A stretch of 64,000 nucleotides of DNA from Stenotrophomonas lactitubi (GCF_002803515.1 NZ_PHQX01000001.1:2108001-2172000); one strand, 5' to 3'; shown: positions 1 through 9,191, counted from the stretch's first letter. Notes: generated by a model not told the origin, from the sequence alone. Program-made: numbers and translations.

Positions 1-686
1 ATCGCCACGAAGGCGGCCATCTGCGGCAGACGCAGACGCGGGTCGAGGCGCGACAGTGGTATGCGCTTGCGGTTCTGTGCGGCAGCCACCGGGGGCGTGG
101 CCGGCAGGCGCCACGCCAGCAGACCCAGCGCGAGCAGCGGCAACAGCGCCGCCACATACAGCGCCAACGGCAGGTTCTTGTAGGCAAGCCATCCGGCAGC
201 AGCCGGGCCCAGCACCATGCCCAGCGCATTGGCGCTGCCCAGCCGGGCCAGGAACTTGGTGCGTTGACCCGGCGGGGCCTGGTCTGCGATCAGCGCAGCG
301 GCGGTTGGCGGCACGGCCGCATAGAACAGGCCCACCAGCCCGCGCGCACCTACCAGTACCAGTACCGAGACCAGCACCGGCGGTATCGTCTGCAGCGCGA
401 CATCGATGAACACCGCCAACGCGATGTAGACCAGCGTGTAGGCGCTCATGGCCAGCACCAGCACGCGCTTGCGGCCGATGCGATCGCTGAGCTGGCCCCA
501 GGGGCGAGCGGCCAGCATCCACAACACCCCGGCAGCCGTGACCGATAGTCCGGCATGCCATTCAGACAGGCCCAGCAGGCGGACCACCGGGCCGATGACG
601 GCGACAAAGGACATCATCGCCATGGTGCCGATCAGGGCAGCCAACACCAGCGCCGGCAAGCCGGGAACCACGGGACGTGCATGCAT
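1..686 (-). CDS. MFS transporter, N-terminal part (truncated by window edge)
   Basis: Open frame from an ATG at 686 running off the left edge, about 228 residues seen. The protein begins MHARPVVPGLPALVLAALIG and continues through several hydrophobic segments. The MFS loop 2-3 signature is visible as WGQLSDRIGRKR about 70 residues in, with a second loop motif near PPGQRTKFLARLG. This is a drug/proton antiporter-like member of the major facilitator superfamily in the inner membrane. The substrate cannot be told because the C-terminal half is missing. Confidence 0.85.
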   Translation of the reverse strand, partial: MHARPVVPGLPALVLAALIGTMAMMSFVAVIGPVVRLLGLSEWHAGLSVTAAGVLWMLAARPWGQLSDRIGRKRVLVLAMSAYTLVYIALAVFIDVALQTIPPVLVSVLVLVGARGLVGLFYAAVPPTAAALIADQAPPGQRTKFLARLGSANALGMVLGPAAAGWLAYKNLPLALYVAALLPLLALGLLAWRLPATPPVAAAQNRKRIPLSRLDPRLRLPQMAAFVA

Positions 687-689
687 GGA

Positions 690-838
690 ACACCAACCGT
701 AACCAAGGAGGGAACGCCGGGCGCTTCCGCACCCTGCGCGACGTCGCCCTGTCAGGCGGCGACGCCATCCTTAAATGATAACGGCTCGCATTTGCATTTG
801 ATACCCATTCGCTTAACGGGCATGCACCCGCAGGTGCA
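690..838. other. Intergenic gap upstream of the MFS gene
   Basis: About 150 bp between the start of the MFS gene and the end of the DUF3817 gene. It contains a locally AT-richer stretch (770-815) with TGATAACGG and TTTGATACCC, likely the promoter region of the leftward MFS gene. No clear operator or terminator was found. Confidence 0.3.
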
Positions 839-1168
839 TCACTGCCCTGCGCGTACCGACAGCAGGCCGCGACGCTTGAACCACCACTCCAGCGGCAGGG
901 TCACCAGCGGCGGAATCGCGGCCAGCAAGGCCAGCCCCGTTGCCCACCATGGCCAGCGCAGGCGCAGGGCCGCAAACAGGGTCACCGCCACGTACACCAT
1001 GAACGCCACGCCATGCAGCGGCCCGAACAGCTTCACCAGCGCGACGTTGGCCTGCGGGCCGTACTTGAGCCACATGCCGGCCAGCAGACCGGCCCAGGTG
1101 ATGGCCTCGATGAAGGCGACGATCGCGAACAGGCGTCCGGTCGGATGCAGCGGGTTGCGGTGGGTCAC
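839..1168 (-). CDS. DUF3817-type small integral membrane protein
   Basis: About 109 residues. A GTG at 1168 is preferred because a GGAG ribosome site lies 7 bases upstream; an in-frame TTG at 1180 would destroy that site. The protein has about three membrane segments: FAIVAFIEAITWAGLLAGMW, then LHGVAFMVYVAVTLFAALRL, then a third near ATGLALLAAIPPLVTLPLEW. The pattern (early E-A-I-T-W, then GPLHG, then P-L-E-W-W near the end) is that of the DUF3817 family, whose function is unknown. It stands alone between unrelated genes. Confidence 0.8.
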   Translation of the reverse strand: MTHRNPLHPTGRLFAIVAFIEAITWAGLLAGMWLKYGPQANVALVKLFGPLHGVAFMVYVAVTLFAALRLRWPWWATGLALLAAIPPLVTLPLEWWFKRRGLLSVRAGQ

Positions 1169-1234
1169 GCAAGGCTCCAACAGTGGATATCAAATGCGAA
1201 AGATACGCAGATGCGAACGATCCGAACACCGAGG

Positions 1235-1294
1235 GTAGTGCCGGGCCATACCCGGCGAACGGTAGAGCTGTGTCCACCAAGGTGGACACCTACC
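1235..1294. repeat. SMAG-type GTAG palindrome pair
   Basis: GTAG followed by the stem GCCGGG/CCCGGC at 1235-1256, then a second GTAG unit whose stem is TGTCCACC/GGTGGACA at 1271-1288. This is the GTAG-headed repetitive palindrome form described for Stenotrophomonas maltophilia. It lies between the DUF3817 gene and the end of the monooxygenase gene. Confidence 0.75.
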
Positions 1295-2225
1295 GACGCG
1301 TTTCCGGCAGGATCTGCTCCCCGATCTCACGCAGCACCTCGTCCAGCGGCCGGCCGTTGTCGACCAGGTTGAACATCACATGGGCCACGCCCTGCGCGTG
1401 CACCCGCAACAGGTAGTCGCGCAGGCCATCGCGGCCCACCTTCAGACCCAGCGGCAACGGCTCTGCCGGCGCAGCCGGGTCGGCCTGCAGGTCCAGCAGC
1501 ATCGACTGCACGAACGGTTTGGGCGTGCCGCCGCGTTGGGCCAGGGCCTGCTGCCAAAGACCGATGCGCCCTTCCTGCGCGGCTTCTTCGCGGTGGTAGG
1601 TCGCCCAGCCTTCGGCTTCGCGCGCGATCCACTGCAGGCTCTGCCGTGCAGTCCCGACCACCAGCATCGGAATGCGCCTGGCCGGCGCGGGAAGTACGTC
1701 GTATCCACCGGTTGCCTGCAACACCGGCGCACGCTCGGACGGTTCGGGCGACAGCGCTGCACGCAGCAGCGACCAGCGTTCGCGGAAGGTCGCTGCCCTG
1801 CTTTCCAGATCCTCGCAGAATGCCGCGAACTCTTCAGGTCGATCACCCGAGCCCAGGCCCAGCACGAAGCGCCCACCACTGATCCGGTCCAACGTCAGCG
1901 CCGACTTCGCCACCTGCAACGGGTGCCGCAATGGCAGCACGATGGCCGCAGTGCCGATCACGATGCGTTCGGTCGCCGCGGCCAGCATGCCCAGCCACAG
2001 GAATGGATCATCCAGCGCGATGGCAGTCGCATCCGGCCCCTGCGGCACCATCAACGGCACATCGCGGGTCCACAGCGCGGCGAAACCCAGATCGTCGGCC
2101 AGCCGCGCGATGCGTCGCGCCTCATGCGGATCGGCCAGGCCGTGTGCGGCCACCGGCGTCATCAGGCCAAGGCTGAGGCCCTGCGTTGGAAACAAGCGGG
2201 CATGGGCAGGATTGAAATCAGTCAT
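1290..2225 (-). CDS. LLM-class (luciferase-like) flavin-dependent oxidoreductase
   Basis: 311 residues, ATG at 2225. The fold follows the bacterial luciferase/F420 oxidoreductase family: LADDLGFAALWTRDVP near residue 45, TAAIVLPLRHPLQVAKSALTLDRISGGRFVLGLGSGDRP at about 95-135, and ARREAEGWATY-like SLQWIAREAEGWATY around 200. These are typical flavin and substrate positions of FMN-dependent LLM monooxygenases, and the overall layout fits the BA3436-like subfamily. The substrate is unknown. It is divergent from the GNAT gene with only about 55 bp between start codons. Confidence 0.85.
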   Translation of the reverse strand: MTDFNPAHARLFPTQGLSLGLMTPVAAHGLADPHEARRIARLADDLGFAALWTRDVPLMVPQGPDATAIALDDPFLWLGMLAAATERIVIGTAAIVLPLRHPLQVAKSALTLDRISGGRFVLGLGSGDRPEEFAAFCEDLESRAATFRERWSLLRAALSPEPSERAPVLQATGGYDVLPAPARRIPMLVVGTARQSLQWIAREAEGWATYHREEAAQEGRIGLWQQALAQRGGTPKPFVQSMLLDLQADPAAPAEPLPLGLKVGRDGLRDYLLRVHAQGVAHVMFNLVDNGRPLDEVLREIGEQILPETRR

Positions 2226-2279
2226 GCCGCCAGCTTAGCGTGGGGCCTTGATGTCGTCCCGCCACAGGAAGTACAGCGC

Positions 2280-2759
2280 ATGACCAGGATCCGCCCCGCC
2301 CACGTCGATGACCTGCCCGCGATCAGCGCGGTGTGCATGGCGGCGTTCACTGCAGCCGTTGCGCCCATGCTCACCGCCGAGGGCATCGCCACGTTCGGCA
2401 CGGTGGCCGCTGCCTCTGCGTTCGCCGAGCGGCTGCAGGGCGACAACCACATCCTCGTGGCCGAACAGGAAGGCCGGGTGGTCGGCGTGGTGGAACTGAA
2501 GGCCGGCCAGCATCTGGCAATGCTGTTCGTCGCGCCGGAGCTGCAGGGGCAAGGCATTGGTCGTGCCCTGCTGCAGGCGGTGCTGCCGCAGGTGCGAGGC
2601 CCGCAGATGACCGTGCGCGCCTCGCTCAACGCGGTGCCCGCCTACGAACACTATGGATTCGTGCTGGATGGTGACGTCGGCCAGTTCAACGGCCTGATCT
2701 ACCAGCCGCTGGTGTTGACGGTGCCCGCTTCGGCGGGTGCGGACCTGGGTCCGCACTGA
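2280..2759 (+). CDS. GNAT family N-acetyltransferase
   Basis: 159 residues, ATG at 2280. It opens MTRIRPAHVDDLPAISAV, the usual beta1-alpha1 start of GNAT proteins. The acetyl-CoA binding motif A is LFVAPELQGQGIGRALLQA (about residues 81-99), including the Q-x-x-G-I-G pyrophosphate loop. A conserved N-x-x-A-x-x-x-Y-x-x-x-G-F segment follows near 120 (NAVPAYEHYGF). It acetylates an unknown small molecule or protein amine in the cytoplasm. Confidence 0.88.
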   Translation: MTRIRPAHVDDLPAISAVCMAAFTAAVAPMLTAEGIATFGTVAAASAFAERLQGDNHILVAEQEGRVVGVVELKAGQHLAMLFVAPELQGQGIGRALLQAVLPQVRGPQMTVRASLNAVPAYEHYGFVLDGDVGQFNGLIYQPLVLTVPASAGADLGPH

Positions 2760-2868
2760 TCTCCAGCCCACATGCCGTGCTGCGCGTGCGACATAAGCAA
2801 ACTGCATCAGCCAGCACCTCGACCGTTCCTACAATGGCCCCATCCCCCTGTCCTTCGAGATGCTGCCG

Positions 2869-4383
2869 ATGCGCGTCGCGCTTTCCATGTTGCTGCTGGC
2901 CTCGGCCCTGAGCGCCTGCTCACCCGCTTCCGCTCCGGTGCCGACGGCGCAGGCCGCCTCCACCGCCCCGGCCTCTGCCATCGCCTGGCGCCAGGGCGAT
3001 GTGGATGATGCCTTCAACGAAGCCGCCGAGAGTGGCAAGCCGGTGCTGCTGTACTGGGGCGCGGTGTGGTGCCCGCCGTGCAACCAGCTCAAGGCCGGGC
3101 TGTTCAAGGATCCGGCCTTCATCGCCCTGACCGGCAAATTCGTGCCGGTGTACCTGGACGGCGACGAGGAAGGCGCGCAGGCGTGGGGCGAACGCTTCGG
3201 CGTGCGCGGCTATCCGACCCTGATCGTGCTCGACCCGCAGCGCAACGAAATCACCCGCGTCGCCGGCGGCAACGACGCGGCCGAACTGACCCGTGCACTG
3301 ACCGTCGCCGCCAGCCGCCGCAGCGCCGTCGCCGAGACTCTGGCCACCGCACTGGCGACGCCGGCCAAGCTTGGTGCCGAAGACTGGCAGGTGCTGGGCG
3401 ACTACGGCTGGGAGGTCGATGCCAACCGCCTGGCCGGCAAGCGCAGCACGCAGGACGTGCTGCAGCAACTTGCCAAGGCCGCACCCGAACCTGCGCTGCA
3501 GCGTCGCTTCGCGCTGCTCGCCTTGGCTACAGCCGGGAAACCGACGACAGCGCCCACCCAGGTACGTGAGCTGTTGCAGGCCGTGCTGGCGCAGCCGGCG
3601 GAAGTACGTCGCAACCGCGAGCTGCTGGGCTATGCCGGCGCCGGGCTGGTCAAGCAGGCCAGCGCCGGTCCGGCCAGCAGCAATGCCCTCGGTCAGCAGC
3701 TGCTGGTCGCGCTGGAACGTGCCGATGCCGCGCGCGGTGATCGTGCTGACGATGCCTTGTCACGCGCGCTGACCGAGCTGGTGCTGGCCCGCCAGCAGCA
3801 GCCCGAAGGCGCGCTGCCGGCAGCCCTGGTTGAGCGGGTGAAGCAGCGCGTGACCGCCGCCGATGCCGCCGCCACGGACGCACACGCGCGCCAGGCCACC
3901 ATCAGCAGTGCGGTCTACGCGCTGCGTCAGGTCGACGACGATGCGGGCGCCGAGGCCTTGCTGCTGGCAGAGCTGAAGCGCAGCGAGCAGCCTTACTACT
4001 ACATGCCGGAGCTGGCCGAACTGGCCGAGCAGCGCGGTGATACCGCCGGCGCTCTGGAGTGGTTGAAGCGTGCCTACGAAGGCGCGCAGGGGCCTGCCAC
4101 GCGCGTGCAGTGGGGCGTGCTGTACGTGGAAGGCCTGCTGCGGCTGGCGCCCGATGATGCAGCGCGCATCGAGCAGGCCACCGAGGCGTTGATCGCCGAG
4201 CTGGACAAGCAGCCGTCCGGCTACCACCAGCGCACGCGTCAGCGCTTCGAACGGCTGGCCGGACAGCTGCAGGCGTGGAGTGCGAAGCACAAGGGTGCGG
4301 AGACGCTGGCACGGTTGCAGCAGCGGATGCAGACCGCCTGTGGCGATCAGGTTGATAGCGCGTGCAAGGATTGGTTGAGCTGA
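2869..4383 (+). CDS. Lipid-anchored thioredoxin-fold protein with long helical C-terminus
   Basis: About 504 residues from the ATG at 2869; an in-frame ATG at 2860 adds three residues. The signal ends in a lipobox (LSAC), so it is probably a lipoprotein facing the periplasm. A thioredoxin domain covers roughly residues 40-150, with the redox motif WCPPC and the cis-proline strand RGYPTLIVLD. The remaining 350 residues are alanine-rich, helical and TPR-like (LAELAEQRGDTAGALEWLKRAYEG). It is probably a disulfide reductase or isomerase-type protein acting with a protein partner. The large C-terminal domain makes it much longer than normal thioredoxins. Substrate unknown. Confidence 0.8.
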   Translation: MRVALSMLLLASALSACSPASAPVPTAQAASTAPASAIAWRQGDVDDAFNEAAESGKPVLLYWGAVWCPPCNQLKAGLFKDPAFIALTGKFVPVYLDGDEEGAQAWGERFGVRGYPTLIVLDPQRNEITRVAGGNDAAELTRALTVAASRRSAVAETLATALATPAKLGAEDWQVLGDYGWEVDANRLAGKRSTQDVLQQLAKAAPEPALQRRFALLALATAGKPTTAPTQVRELLQAVLAQPAEVRRNRELLGYAGAGLVKQASAGPASSNALGQQLLVALERADAARGDRADDALSRALTELVLARQQQPEGALPAALVERVKQRVTAADAAATDAHARQATISSAVYALRQVDDDAGAEALLLAELKRSEQPYYYMPELAELAEQRGDTAGALEWLKRAYEGAQGPATRVQWGVLYVEGLLRLAPDDAARIEQATEALIAELDKQPSGYHQRTRQRFERLAGQLQAWSAKHKGAETLARLQQRMQTACGDQVDSACKDWLS

Positions 4384-4410
4384 CGCCAGACGCAGAACTC
4401 GACGGATACC

Positions 4411-4569
4411 GGTAGTGCCGGCCGCTGGCCGGCACCCCCGACCATCACCAGCTGCCGGCCAGCGGCCGGCACTACCCGCCGGTGAGGGTTCCAAAAGCGG
4501 GTTCAGTAGTGCCAGCCCATGGCTGGCAGCTCGGAGTGTATGAAGTTGCCAGCCATGGGCTGGCACTAC
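4411..4569. repeat. Two tandem SMAG dimers
   Basis: First dimer 4411-4476: a GTAG unit with stem GCCGGCC/GGCCGGC and its inverted copy ending CTACC. Second dimer 4506-4569: GTAG units with stem TGCCAGCC/GGCTGGCA in inverted pair. They fill the gap between the thioredoxin lipoprotein gene and the sodA promoter and could fold as transcript-end hairpins. The two dimers have different stem sequences but the same GTAG heads. Confidence 0.8.
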
Positions 4570-4586
4570 TGAAGCTTCGTTGCCGC

Positions 4587-4617
4587 TTGACCTCAACCAA
4601 TGTTGAGGTGCGATAAC
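4587..4617 (+). promoter_or_regulatory. SoxR/MerR-type promoter of the sodA operon
   Basis: TTGACC at 4587-4592 and GATAAC at 4612-4617 are separated by 19 bp. This overlong spacer is characteristic of MerR-family activated promoters. The spacer holds the palindrome ACCTCAACCAATGTTGAGGT (4590-4609) with perfect 8-bp arms. It resembles the E. coli SoxR box, which has CCTCAA/TTGAGG outer arms. The sodA start lies 49 bp downstream of the -10. Binding by SoxR is inferred; no soxR gene is in the window. Confidence 0.7.
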
Positions 4618-4665
4618 AGTCTCCCCACGGCCACACCCCTGGCCTTCCCCACGGAGACTGTCTCG

Positions 4666-5291
<626 letters not shown>

Positions 5292-5295
<4 letters not shown>

Positions 5296-5867
5296 ACGCG
5301 GACTCTGGCGCATACGCCGGGCCGTGGGCAGGGGTCTTCCCCGCTCCGGCACCGGTGCCGTCGGTCAGCCTGCCGCCGCGTGCGCTGCGGCGGTTGCTCG
5401 GCCATTTCCCTACCGGTGTGGCGATCGTGTGCGCGCGTGATGCACAGGGAAAGCCGCAGGGCCTGACCATCAATTCGTTCGTGCCGATCTCGCTGCAGCC
5501 GCCACTGGTGCTGTGGAACCTGGCCCTGCATGCGCAGAGCCTGTCCACGTTCCAGCGCGCCACCCAGTTCGCGATCAGCGTGCTCGGCGCCGGACAGGAA
5601 GCCCTGGCGCGCCGTTTCGCCGACCCGCAGGTGCGCCATCGATTCACCGACGTGCCCTTGCTGGACGACGGCGAAGACGCGCCACCGCGTATCGCTGGTG
5701 CCGTCGTCCACCTCACCTGCACCCGCCACGCGCAGTGGCCGGTCGGCGATCACCTGCTGCTGGCCGGGCGCATCGTCGACGTGCGGGAAGAAGGCGGCGC
5801 ACCGCTGCTGTTCCATCGCGGGCGCTTCCAGGCGGGTCCGGTGGAAACCCTGGTGGAGGTGCGCTGA
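5292..5867 (+). CDS. Flavin reductase-like (FMN-binding split barrel) protein
   Basis: 191 residues. The start ATG at 5292 overlaps the sodA stop by an ATGA, indicating translational coupling. The N-terminal core reads [19 protein letters not shown], then [21 protein letters not shown] and [19 protein letters not shown]. This is the typical flavin reductase domain of HpaC/NtaB type short-chain reductases. Such enzymes use NAD(P)H to reduce free flavin and supply it to monooxygenases or other acceptors. Coupling to sodA suggests a role in redox stress, but the acceptor is not visible. Confidence 0.88.
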
Positions 5868-6205
5868 TGGACATCAACACGCTGGAAAACATGCTCGCCG
5901 CCGGCAAGGACAGCGCGCTGCTGCGCTTCGGCCTGGGCAAAAGCTGGCTGGACGCCGGCGATCCGGTGCGCGCAGCCACCCATCTGGGGCGCTGCGTGGT
6001 GCTGGACCCGGACTATTCGGCGGCGTGGAAGCTGCTGGGCAAAGCATGGCTGGCCGGTGGCCAGCCGCAGGCGGCGCGCGAGGCATGGCAGCGCGGGCTC
6101 AGCGTGGCCGGCAGCAAGGGCGACCAGCAGGCCCGCAAGGAGATGCAGGTGTTCCTGCGCAGGCTGGACCGCCAGTCGCCTGCGCTGTTGGCGAAGGCCG
6201 GCTGA
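5867..6205 (+). CDS. Small TPR-repeat protein
   Basis: 112 residues. The ATG at 5867 shares its A with the stop codon of the flavin reductase. Two tetratricopeptide-like helix pairs are seen: SALLRFGLGKSWLDAGDPVRAATHLGRC and AAWKLLGKAWLAGGQPQAAREAWQRGL. There is no signal peptide. It is the last gene of the sodA operon and stops 4 bp before the convergent desaturase stop. It is probably an adaptor for protein contacts; no specific partner can be named. Confidence 0.75.
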   Translation: MDINTLENMLAAGKDSALLRFGLGKSWLDAGDPVRAATHLGRCVVLDPDYSAAWKLLGKAWLAGGQPQAAREAWQRGLSVAGSKGDQQARKEMQVFLRRLDRQSPALLAKAG

Positions 6206-6209
6206 AGAC

Positions 6210-7358
6210 TCAGCCGGCGTTGGCCGATGCCGGTGCCGGCATGATGTCCGGCATCGGCAGGCGGCGCGGCTTGCTCGGGAACGCGTGGCGCAGGATGCGC
6301 CAGACCACCTGGGTGAACTGCCGCGGCAGCGAGCCGTTGTTGTAATGCTGGCCGTAACGACGGCAGATATCCTTCACTTCCTTGGCGATCGCCGCATAGC
6401 GGTTGGCCGGCAGATCCGGATAGAAGTGGTGCTCGATCTGGTGGCTGAGGTTGCCCGACAGCACGTTGATCACGAAACCGCCGCTGATGTTGGACGAACC
6501 GCGCAGCTGGCGCAGGTACCAGTGGCCGCGCGATTCATTGCGCAGGCATTCCTTCGGGAACGTTTCCGATTCGGCAGTGAAGTGCCCACAGAAGATGATC
6601 ACGTAGGTCCAGATGTTGCGCAGGCCGTTGGCCACCATGTTGCCCAGCAACACCGGCAGGAAGAACGGACCGGCCAGCAGCGGGAAGAACACATAGTCCT
6701 TCAGCACCTGGCGGATCATCTTGCGTGCCACCGGACGGGTCTGCAGCCACATCGCGCGGCTGCTGATGCGGCCCTTGAACCAGCGGCCCAGGCGCAGATC
6801 CTGCGCAGCCACGCCCCACTGGAACAGCAGTGCGAAGATCGGCGCGATGATCGGCTGCAACAGGTAGAACGGCTTCCAGCGCTGCTCCGGGAAGATGCGC
6901 AGCAGGCCATAGCCGATGTCATCGTCCATGCCACGCACGTTGGTGTAGGTGTGGTGGCGGAAATTGTGGGTCTTGCGCCAGTTGTCGGCGGTGGCAACGA
7001 TGTCCCATTCGTAGGTGTTGCCGTTGAGCTTGGGGTCGCCGGTCCAGTCGTACTGGCCGTGCATGACGTTGTGGCCCAGCTCCATGTTTTCCAGGATCTT
7101 GGCCAGCGCCAGCAGCAGGGTGCCGGCGATGCAGGCCGGCCACAGCAGCGGCGCCCAGAACAACGGCGAGAACGCGCCCAGGAACAGCAGGCTGCGGCCA
7201 AGCACGCCGGACCAGCGCACAGCCGCTGCGACGCGGCGGATGTAGCGGGTGTCGGACGCGCCGAGGCTGCCGATCACACGGTCGCGGATCGCATCGAGTT
7301 CCTCACCAAACGTCTGCATCTCGGCAGGGCTCAGGGCACGGTCGGTAGCGCGGGTCAT
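6210..7358 (-). CDS. Membrane fatty acid desaturase (acyl-lipid/acyl-CoA type)
   Basis: 382 residues. Three histidine boxes that hold the di-iron centre are intact: HNVMHG, HNFRHHTYTN and HQIEHHFYP. Membrane segments lie around residues 55-90 and 150-240. The family introduces a double bond into saturated acyl chains using oxygen and electrons from a ferredoxin-type reductase. That reductase is encoded immediately upstream with a 13-bp gap. The pair resembles the Pseudomonas desCB (DesB desaturase/DesC reductase) arrangement. The regiospecificity cannot be read from the sequence. Confidence 0.92.
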   Translation of the reverse strand: MTRATDRALSPAEMQTFGEELDAIRDRVIGSLGASDTRYIRRVAAAVRWSGVLGRSLLFLGAFSPLFWAPLLWPACIAGTLLLALAKILENMELGHNVMHGQYDWTGDPKLNGNTYEWDIVATADNWRKTHNFRHHTYTNVRGMDDDIGYGLLRIFPEQRWKPFYLLQPIIAPIFALLFQWGVAAQDLRLGRWFKGRISSRAMWLQTRPVARKMIRQVLKDYVFFPLLAGPFFLPVLLGNMVANGLRNIWTYVIIFCGHFTAESETFPKECLRNESRGHWYLRQLRGSSNISGGFVINVLSGNLSHQIEHHFYPDLPANRYAAIAKEVKDICRRYGQHYNNGSLPRQFTQVVWRILRHAFPSKPRRLPMPDIMPAPASANAG

Positions 7359-7371
7359 GGCAGCGGGGTCC

Positions 7372-8442
7372 TCAGAGATCCAGGGTCAGGTCGGTGGTCG
7401 GCGCGCTCACGCAGATCCGCACCGGCACGGCCGTTTCGGACTGGGTGTCGCCGGTGCGCAGATGGCGGGTAGTGCCACTGACGCGTTCACAGGTGCAGCT
7501 GTTGCAGATGCCCATGCGGCAGCCGTGCTTGGGCGCGATGCCCTGCGCCTCCAGGCTTTCCAGCAGCGAGCGGCCGCGCGGCACGATCAGCCGCCGGCCG
7601 CTGCGGGCCAGGGTCAATGCGACCTCGCCCAGGCTGTCGGCATCACTGAGTGCTGCCGGTGGGGTAAAGGCTTCCGCCTGGAAGCCGGCCACGTGCTGGG
7701 CCAGCCGCGTGCGCGCGGCGGCAACGAAACCGTCCGGGCCGCAGGCCAGTACATGGCGCTGCGCCAGCGGGGTGTCGTCACCGGCAACGGCCAGCGTGTG
7801 GCTGTCGATACGCGCAGCCGGCACGTCGCCTTCGCGGGTGGTCAGCAGGTGCACGCGCAGGTTCGGATGCGCCGCAGCCAAGGCCAGCAGTTCATCGCGG
7901 AACTGGAACGCCGCTGCGCTGCGCTCCCAGTAGAACAGGTCGACCGGCGCAGCCAGCGGGCGCTGGCAGGCGTCGCGCAGCAGGCTGCGCATGGGCGTGA
8001 TGCCGCTACCGGCCGCCAGCAGCAATACCGGCGCGGCGGCAGGCATGTGGAAATCACCGAAGGCCGCGTCCAGCCGGAACAGGTCGCCCGGCGTGGCATG
8101 TGCGACCAGATGCTGGCTGACCTTGCCGCCTTCCACCGCCTTGACGGTAATGGCCAGCTCGCGGCGGCCCAGGCGGGTCGGGCTGTAGCTGCGGCGCAAT
8201 ACACGCCCCTCAAGCTCAACGCCGAGGGTGACGTGCTGGCCGGCGCGCATCCCGGCCCAGTGCCGGTTGCAGCGCAGGACCAGGGTCGCGGCGCCCTCTC
8301 CGGCCGGCTCGCGCCGTACCAGGCGGGCCATCGGCTCACGCAGGGTCCACAACGGATTCAGCTGGCCCGCCCAGAAGTCGAACAGCGACGGCGACAGCCA
8401 GCGGTACGGGGAAAGCAGGGAAGGTCGGACGACAGCGCTCAT
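7372..8442 (-). CDS. Ferredoxin reductase: FAD/NAD(P)H module fused to 2Fe-2S ferredoxin
   Basis: 356 residues from the ATG at 8442. An in-frame ATG at 8481 would place the operator inside the gene. Order of domains: FAD-binding barrel (LRRSYSPTR near 80), NAD-binding core (LLLAAGSGITPMRSLL near 140 and HVLACGPDGF near 235), then a C-terminal plant-type ferredoxin with CRMGICNSCTC and a last cysteine in VRICVSAP. It should pass electrons from NAD(P)H to the desaturase just downstream. The shared operon and matching biochemistry make the pairing convincing. Confidence 0.92.
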   Translation of the reverse strand: MSAVVRPSLLSPYRWLSPSLFDFWAGQLNPLWTLREPMARLVRREPAGEGAATLVLRCNRHWAGMRAGQHVTLGVELEGRVLRRSYSPTRLGRRELAITVKAVEGGKVSQHLVAHATPGDLFRLDAAFGDFHMPAAAPVLLLAAGSGITPMRSLLRDACQRPLAAPVDLFYWERSAAAFQFRDELLALAAAHPNLRVHLLTTREGDVPAARIDSHTLAVAGDDTPLAQRHVLACGPDGFVAAARTRLAQHVAGFQAEAFTPPAALSDADSLGEVALTLARSGRRLIVPRGRSLLESLEAQGIAPKHGCRMGICNSCTCERVSGTTRHLRTGDTQSETAVPVRICVSAPTTDLTLDL

Positions 8443-8474
8443 GGGCGCACTATACGGCCGCACACACAGCTGTG

Positions 8475-8488
8475 TATACATGTGTATA
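8475..8488. promoter_or_regulatory. Palindromic operator between fabR-like gene and desaturase operon
   Basis: TATACA-TG-TGTATA is a perfect palindrome with a 2-bp centre. Its TACA-N2-TGTA core matches the form of E. coli FabR sites. It is preceded by ACACAGCTGTGT at 8464-8475. It lies midway between the divergent starts at 8442 and 8535, so one site could control both directions. Assignment to the adjacent TetR-type regulator is inferred from position and family. Confidence 0.6.
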
Positions 8489-8534
8489 TTGCACCGGATT
8501 GGGTATGATTCAGCCTTGCCCCACCGGAAGTGCC

Positions 8535-9191
8535 ATGGCCGCCGCCACCGTTCTGTCTCCGCCTGAAGATGCCAACAGCCCGGCCCGCCGTACGGTGAGC
8601 CGCGAGGATCTGTTGGCCGCCGCGTTGAAACTGATCGGCCCGCATCGCAGCCTGTCCACCCTCAGCCTGCGCGAAGTCGCGCGCGAGGCCGGCATCGCAC
8701 CCAACAGCTTCTATCGCCAGTTCCGCGACATGGACGAACTGGCCGTCGCCCTGATCGATGTGGCCGGGCGCTCACTGCGCACCATCATCGGCGAAGCCCG
8801 TCAGCGCGCTACGTCCAGCGCCACCAGCGTGGTGCGCGTATCGGTGGAAACCTTCATGGAACAGCTGCGCGCCGACGACAAGCTGCTGCACGTGCTGTTG
8901 CGCGAAGGCGCGGTCGGCTCGGACGATTTCAAGCACGCGGTCGAACGCGAACTGCACTACTTCGAAGAAGAGCTGCAGCACGATCTGGTGCGCTTGGCCG
9001 CACTGGATGGCGCGGTGCTGTACAAGCCGGAACTGGTGTCGATGGCGATCACCCGACTGGTGTTTGCAATGGGCGCTTCGGCCATGGACCAGCCCCCGGA
9101 GAACGACCCGGAACTGGTCGAACAGATCTCCACGATGATCCGCATGATCATCGTCGGCGCGCGCACTCCCGCCGCCTTCCGTCGCGGCTGA
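8535..9191 (+). CDS. fabR: TetR-family regulator, FabR/DesT-like
   Basis: 218 residues, ATG at 8535. The N-terminal helix-turn-helix reads SLSTLSLREVAREAGIAPNSFYRQFRDMDELAVALID, nearly matching E. coli FabR in this segment (LREVAREAGIAP-SFYR-FRD-DEL). The C-terminal ligand domain also follows FabR (SVETFMEQL, LLREGAVGSDDFKHAVERELHYFEEEL). FabR and DesT sense acyl-CoA or acyl-ACP and repress unsaturated fatty acid genes. Here it is divergent from a desaturase and its reductase, the expected target. The symbol reflects family resemblance. Confidence 0.85.
   Translation: MAAATVLSPPEDANSPARRTVSREDLLAAALKLIGPHRSLSTLSLREVAREAGIAPNSFYRQFRDMDELAVALIDVAGRSLRTIIGEARQRATSSATSVVRVSVETFMEQLRADDKLLHVLLREGAVGSDDFKHAVERELHYFEEELQHDLVRLAALDGAVLYKPELVSMAITRLVFAMGASAMDQPPENDPELVEQISTMIRMIIVGARTPAAFRRG

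Noticed and set aside
4616..4661. Stem ACAGTCTCC/GGAGACTGT pairing with the sodA ribosome site, like an RNA thermometer
   Set aside because: The predicted transcription start (about 4624) falls at the end of the upstream arm, so that arm would not be in the RNA.
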